Below are positions 46,823 to 50,996 of a stretch of 50,996 bases of DNA, piece by piece. The translations under genes were made by a program, and so were the position numbers. Position 1 is the stretch's first letter. Each line of letters starts with the position of its first letter. Source of the DNA: Verrucomicrobiota bacterium (GTDB lineage: Bacteria; Verrucomicrobiota; Kiritimatiellia; Kiritimatiellales; Tichowtungiaceae); the NCBI GenBank assembly GCA_030153935.1, contig JASKKX010000002.1:1-50996 (forward strand), written 5' to 3'. The notes beneath the pieces are model-generated. The model saw only the letters and a program-made list of their open reading frames with translations. It made no database searches and was not told where the DNA came from.

Positions 46823-48211
46823 ATGTTTAAAATCTATAACACGATGTCCCGCACACTGGAGGAACTCGTCCCTCTGGAAGATCACCACGTCCGCATGTAC
46901 ACCTGCGGCCCGACCGTCTACAACTACGCCCATATCGGCAACTACCGGGCCTACATGTTCGAAGACCTTCTTCGTCGCTGGCTGAAGTACAAAGGCTTTA
47001 AAGTGACTCAGGTGCAGAACCTGACCGATGTGGACGACAAAACCATTCGCGGTTCCCGTGAAAGCGGCCTCGCTCTGCGTGATTATACACAGAAATACAA
47101 AGAGGCTTTTTTTGAAGACCTCAAGACACTCAATATCGATCCCGCCGAGCACTACCCCGCCGCGACCGACTGCATTCCTGAAATGATTGCGCTGATCGAA
47201 AGACTTTTTGCCAACGGACTCGCCTATCAGTCGGATGACGGATCGGTCTATTTCCCGATCGATAAATTTAAAAACTACGGGAAACTGGCGCACCTTGACC
47301 GGAAAGGCATGCGTTCCGGTGCGCGTGTTGCCCAGGACGAATACGACAAAGAAAATGCCGCCGACTTCGCTCTCTGGAAAGGATATGACGCCGACGACGG
47401 CGATGTCTTCTGGGACTCTCCGTGGGGCAGAGGCCGTCCCGGCTGGCACATCGAATGCTCCGCCATGAGCATGAAATACCTTGGCGAAACCTTCGATCTG
47501 CATACCGGCGGGGTCGACAACATTTTTCCGCACCACGAGGATGAAATCGCCCAGAGCGAGGGCGCCAGCGGCAAGCTGTATTCAAAATACTGGATGCACT
47601 GCGCCCACCTGATGGTTGAAGGCAAAAAAATGTCCAAGTCTGCCGGCAACTTCTACACACTGCGTGAAATTCTTGAAAAAGGCTGCACCGGCCGCGAAAT
47701 CCGCTATGAACTGATCGGCACACACTATCGCCAGTCACTCAACTTCACCTTCGAATCGCTGGCTGCCGCTCGTGCCTCCCTCACCCGCCTCGACGAATTC
47801 TACGCCAAGGTCAACGATGCCGCCGGAAATGAAACGATGGCTGGCGAACTGCCGGGCTGGGCCGTCACCCTCGCTGAAAAATTTGAGTCCGCGCTCGACG
47901 ACGATCTCAATATCGCCGGCGCGCTCGGTGCGCTTTTTGACGGAGTTCATGAAGGGAACAAGGCCTTTCCGATGGATAAAAAAACGGCACGGGCGGTTTC
48001 CGCTCTTTGGAAAAAACTGGATACGGTTCTCGGGTTCCTTGAACCGCCGGCCGCCGACATTCCGGCAGAAATCGTCGCAATGGCCGAAGCCCGCACTGCG
48101 GCGAAAAAAGCGAAAGATTTTGCCGAAGCCGACCGTCTGCGCAATGCCATCGCCGCCGCCGGCTGGACCGTTCAGGACACCCCCACCGGCCCCAAACTGA
48201 AAAAGAGTTAA
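46823..48211 (+). CDS. cysS: Cysteine--tRNA ligase
   Basis: MYTCGPTVYNYAHIGNYRAYMFEDLLRR, GWHIECSAMSMKYLG, KMSKSAGNF. Confidence 0.97.
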   Translation: MFKIYNTMSRTLEELVPLEDHHVRMYTCGPTVYNYAHIGNYRAYMFEDLLRRWLKYKGFKVTQVQNLTDVDDKTIRGSRESGLALRDYTQKYKEAFFEDLKTLNIDPAEHYPAATDCIPEMIALIERLFANGLAYQSDDGSVYFPIDKFKNYGKLAHLDRKGMRSGARVAQDEYDKENAADFALWKGYDADDGDVFWDSPWGRGRPGWHIECSAMSMKYLGETFDLHTGGVDNIFPHHEDEIAQSEGASGKLYSKYWMHCAHLMVEGKKMSKSAGNFYTLREILEKGCTGREIRYELIGTHYRQSLNFTFESLAAARASLTRLDEFYAKVNDAAGNETMAGELPGWAVTLAEKFESALDDDLNIAGALGALFDGVHEGNKAFPMDKKTARAVSALWKKLDTVLGFLEPPAADIPAEIVAMAEARTAAKKAKDFAEADRLRNAIAAAGWTVQDTPTGPKLKKS

Positions 48212-48227
48212 CTGCTCATAAAATTTC

Positions 48228-48890
48228 CTACAGATCGGGAACCGTTTCGGGATAGACCTGACCGGAAGAGCTGATTTTGAAAACGTAAATCAGGCCGGGC
48301 TTCAGTTTTTTATACACCGCATTGCCGTAAATGGCTTTGATGCCGTCCTGCTGAAGCGCTTCGGGATCATTGGCGAGCTCCCAGACAGCCGACCAGAACA
48401 TTTTCTGTTCCGGAAGGCGCAGGCGATTCAGCAGGCCCCGGTATCGGGCAGGTACGACCCCGTCCTCTTCAATCGCAAAACCGGCAGACGGAGCTTGATT
48501 TTCCCCGTAAACCCGGCGCCAGAGGTAGAGCGAACGCTCCTTGCCGTCGATGACCGCCTGACTGGAAAAGGTAACGATCAAGGCATCGAAATGAACGATG
48601 TCGCCCTCGATTTCATATTCCCGTTCCAAAACAGTTTCGAGCGGGTTGCCGCGCGCGGTTTCGACGAAGCGAATGGTGGAGTAGAGGTTGCCGTCGCGGG
48701 GTTCCTGCCGGACGACTTTGGCGTAGCCGATCTGCTCTTCCTGCGTGAGGGTGACAATGGCCTGTTTCAGTTTTTTGTTTTCGCCGAGCAGGTCATGGAC
48801 GGTTTTTGTGCCGTAAAAAAGCGCACCGGCAGCGAAAATGACCGCCGTCAGCACCAGAAGCCCAAAAAAATTTTTTATAAATTTTCTCAT
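48228..48890 (-). CDS. Conserved hypothetical protein with N-terminal TM anchor
   Basis: 220-aa ORF with FFGLLVLTAVIFAAGALF TM; convergent with cysS. Confidence 0.7.
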   Translation of the reverse strand: MRKFIKNFFGLLVLTAVIFAAGALFYGTKTVHDLLGENKKLKQAIVTLTQEEQIGYAKVVRQEPRDGNLYSTIRFVETARGNPLETVLEREYEIEGDIVHFDALIVTFSSQAVIDGKERSLYLWRRVYGENQAPSAGFAIEEDGVVPARYRGLLNRLRLPEQKMFWSAVWELANDPEALQQDGIKAIYGNAVYKKLKPGLIYVFKISSSGQVYPETVPDL

Positions 48891-48962
48891 CTGTACAATT
48901 CCCAGTGATCGGGAGAAATCCTACGCCTGTTTTTCAAACTTTGGAAGAATCCGCCCGCACTC

Positions 48963-48999
48963 TTTTTTTTGCGTGTCTTTCGTCTCTGCGGCGGTTAAC
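48963..48999 (+). repeat. Dispersed GCGTGTCTTTC..GGTTAAC element upstream of tmk
   Basis: TTTTTTTTGCGTGTCTTTCGTCTCTGCGGCGGTTAAC. Confidence 0.55.
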
Positions 49000-49010
49000 G
49001 TCGTTGCCTT

Positions 49011-49658
49011 ATGCGTGGAAAATTCATCACATTGGAAGGACCGGAGGGTTCAGGCAAATCGACACAGGCCAAGATATTAATCCGTCGGCTGGCTGCGTGC
49101 GGGATTGAGGCAATTTATACCCGCGAACCGGGCGGGACGGCGCTGGGAGAGGAAATCCGTAATATCCTGCAGCACAATCAGGCCGGCGAAGCCCCCTGTG
49201 AGCGGGCCGAACTGCTTCTTTTCGAAGCGAGCCGCAGCCAGCTGGTGGAAAAAGTGATCCGGCCCCATCTCGAACGAGGAGTGTGGGTGATCAGCGATCG
49301 CTTTATGGATTCCACAACCGCCTATCAGGGATACGGCCGCGGTCTGCCGGTGGATGAGGTGCAGGCAATCCATCATTTTACCGTCAACAATGTCATTCCC
49401 GATCTCACTCTGCTGCTCGATCTGGAAATCGGCGCCGGTTTCCAGCGGGTTACCCTGCGTTATCTCGCACTCGGCGAGTCGGCCGACCGCTTCGAGCAGG
49501 AAGATCGCTTTTTTCACGAAAAAGTCCGTTCCGGATACCTGAAACTGGCAGCGGCAGAGCCGGACCGCTTCCGGATCATTAATGCCGCGCAGGAACCGGA
49601 TGCCGTTGCAACCTCGATTTGGAACAGGATTGCCGATGCCTTCAAGCTCTCAGTTTAG
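49011..49658 (+). CDS. tmk: Thymidylate kinase
   Basis: ITLEGPEGSGKSTQAKIL, YTREPGGTALGEEIR, DRFMDSTTAYQGYGRGL. Confidence 0.96.
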   Translation: MRGKFITLEGPEGSGKSTQAKILIRRLAACGIEAIYTREPGGTALGEEIRNILQHNQAGEAPCERAELLLFEASRSQLVEKVIRPHLERGVWVISDRFMDSTTAYQGYGRGLPVDEVQAIHHFTVNNVIPDLTLLLDLEIGAGFQRVTLRYLALGESADRFEQEDRFFHEKVRSGYLKLAAAEPDRFRIINAAQEPDAVATSIWNRIADAFKLSV

Positions 49659-50613
49659 TTCTGCATGGCAGGGAATTGAAACGAGCTGGCAAAACGCTCA
49701 GCTGGCACACGCCTATCTGCTGCAGGGGGCACCGCACGGTCCGGCACTTCGCTTTGCCGAAAAACTGCTGAATCTGATTTTCAACGATCACCCGCAGGTT
49801 CAAGGTCGCGTCCATCCCGACATCGTCTGGATCGAGCCGCAAAGCAAGAGCCGGCAGATCGGAATTGATGAAGTTCGTAATCTGATTCGTCAACTTTCGC
49901 AAACCTCCTTCGCCGGCGGCTGGAAAGCGGGCGTGATTCTGTCTGCCGACCGCATGACCGATCAGGCGGCCAACGCGCTGCTGAAGACGCTGGAGGAACC
50001 CTCGTCCCGAAGTCTGCTGCTGCTGATCACCGACCAGCCGCAGTCGCTGCTGCCGACGATTTCCTCGCGCTGTCAGCGCATTTCGCTCCTTGATGAGGAC
50101 GAGGAGATTTCCAGACACTGGAAAGATCCTCTGCTCGACCTCCTCAGTGAACTGCCGCCGGAAAACGCGCCGGAGGCCGGATGTTTCGCAAGCCGTATAA
50201 CCGGCCTGCTCGACGAACTCAAAAAAGAGTTTGAAACGGAGGAAGCCGACCGGCTGCCCGCGGACCTGTCCGCCAAAGAGGCAAAGGCGCTGCTCGATGC
50301 CCGTTCGACCGCGAGGATGATTGAGGCCCGGACCGAAATTCTGCGCATGATGCTTCTCTGGCAGCGCGATGTGCTGATGCTGGTGCTGGAACAGGATGAA
50401 GCCGTCCTGCATTTCGCGGGGAAACTGGCCGCGCTGAAGAAACAGGCGCTGTGCTGCACACGTGCAGATGCGTTGCAACGCCTCCGCGCAGTGGAAGAAA
50501 CGGCCCGCCGGTTTGACCGGAATCTGCCGGCGGAACTGGTGATGAATCACTTTTTCGGGCAGTTTATTCAGCCGCGGAGCACGTTGACCAGTGCCTGCAG
50601 GGCGAGGACGTAG
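49636..50613 (+). CDS. holB: DNA polymerase III delta' subunit
   Basis: HAYLLQGAPHGPALRFAEKLL, RMTDQAANALLKTLEEPSSRSLLLLITDQPQSLLPTISSRCQ. Confidence 0.9.
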   Translation: MPSSSQFSSAWQGIETSWQNAQLAHAYLLQGAPHGPALRFAEKLLNLIFNDHPQVQGRVHPDIVWIEPQSKSRQIGIDEVRNLIRQLSQTSFAGGWKAGVILSADRMTDQAANALLKTLEEPSSRSLLLLITDQPQSLLPTISSRCQRISLLDEDEEISRHWKDPLLDLLSELPPENAPEAGCFASRITGLLDELKKEFETEEADRLPADLSAKEAKALLDARSTARMIEARTEILRMMLLWQRDVLMLVLEQDEAVLHFAGKLAALKKQALCCTRADALQRLRAVEETARRFDRNLPAELVMNHFFGQFIQPRSTLTSACRART

Positions 50614-50996
50614 CCGTAGCCTTTGAAGCCCATGATCTGCCCGACACATCCCGAAGCCGTCAGGCTTCTATGGCGGATTTCCTCGCGGGCGTGGGTGTTG
50701 CTCAAATGCACCTCAACCGCCGGAACCGCATCGGCAACCGCTTTGATGGCATCGGACAGTGCAAGACTGGTGTGAGTGAATGCGGCAGGATTCAGGATGA
50801 TCCCGTCAAATTTCCCGCGGGCGTCTCCGATCCAGGTGATGAGATCGCTCTCGGCGTTGCTCTGACGGAATTCCAGCGCAACGCCCCCGATTGTTTCGGC
50901 GCAGGCCGCTAAATCCTTTGCGATGGAATCGAGGGTTTCCGTACCGTAGATCTCCGGCTCACGTGTGCCAAGCAGGTTCAGATTCGGGCCGTTCAG
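50568..50996 (-). CDS. aroQ: 3-dehydroquinate dehydratase type II (5' end outside window)
   Basis: Minus strand LNGPNLNLLGTREPEIYGTETLD...FDGIILNPAAFTHTSLALSDAI...VEVHLSNTHAREEIRHRS. Confidence 0.95.
   Translation of the reverse strand: MNGPNLNLLGTREPEIYGTETLDSIAKDLAACAETIGGVALEFRQSNAESDLITWIGDARGKFDGIILNPAAFTHTSLALSDAIKAVADAVPAVEVHLSNTHAREEIRHRSLTASGCVGQIMGFKGYGYVLALQALVNVLRG

Noticed and set aside
50568-50613. 46-bp convergent overlap of holB and aroQ
   Set aside because: Ordinary convergent 3' overlap with no further signal
1-50996. CRISPR arrays and tRNA genes
   Set aside because: No regularly spaced direct repeats of CRISPR size and no convincing tRNA cloverleaf or T-loop strings were noticed by eye; a tRNAscan-SE or CRISPR finder run would be decisive

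Overview
About 51 kb of bacterial chromosome, probably from the PVC/Kiritimatiellota neighbourhood (a guess from gene content and intergenic repeat style, not tested). It is dense with housekeeping genes: lipA (partial), rex, adhE, tilS, serS, asd, purQ, a V/A-type ATPase operon, hexokinase, def, ruvX, manC, trpA, mcsA/mcsB, ilvE, lolC/lolD, miaB, rnpB, a Mur ligase, an efpL-like gene, cysS, tmk, holB and aroQ (partial). The strongest signal is a putative redox/H2 control module. A five-gene minus-strand operon holds a [2Fe-2S] protein, a sensory group-C-like PAS [FeFe]-hydrogenase, a SpoIIE-type phosphatase, a second [2Fe-2S] protein and a group-B-like [FeFe]-hydrogenase. It is divergent from adhE and lies next to rex. 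The divergent promoter region carries an ATCGAT-type motif repeated at exactly 14-bp intervals (5 units). A 3-unit version at the same 14-bp period lies over the rex promoter, in the same phase relative to the -35 box. Other observations are an imperfect palindromic repeat inserted in-frame inside tilS, several dispersed intergenic repeat families, an in-phase 16-residue YD-repeat protein, an McsA/McsB pair, and decaying gene remnants.
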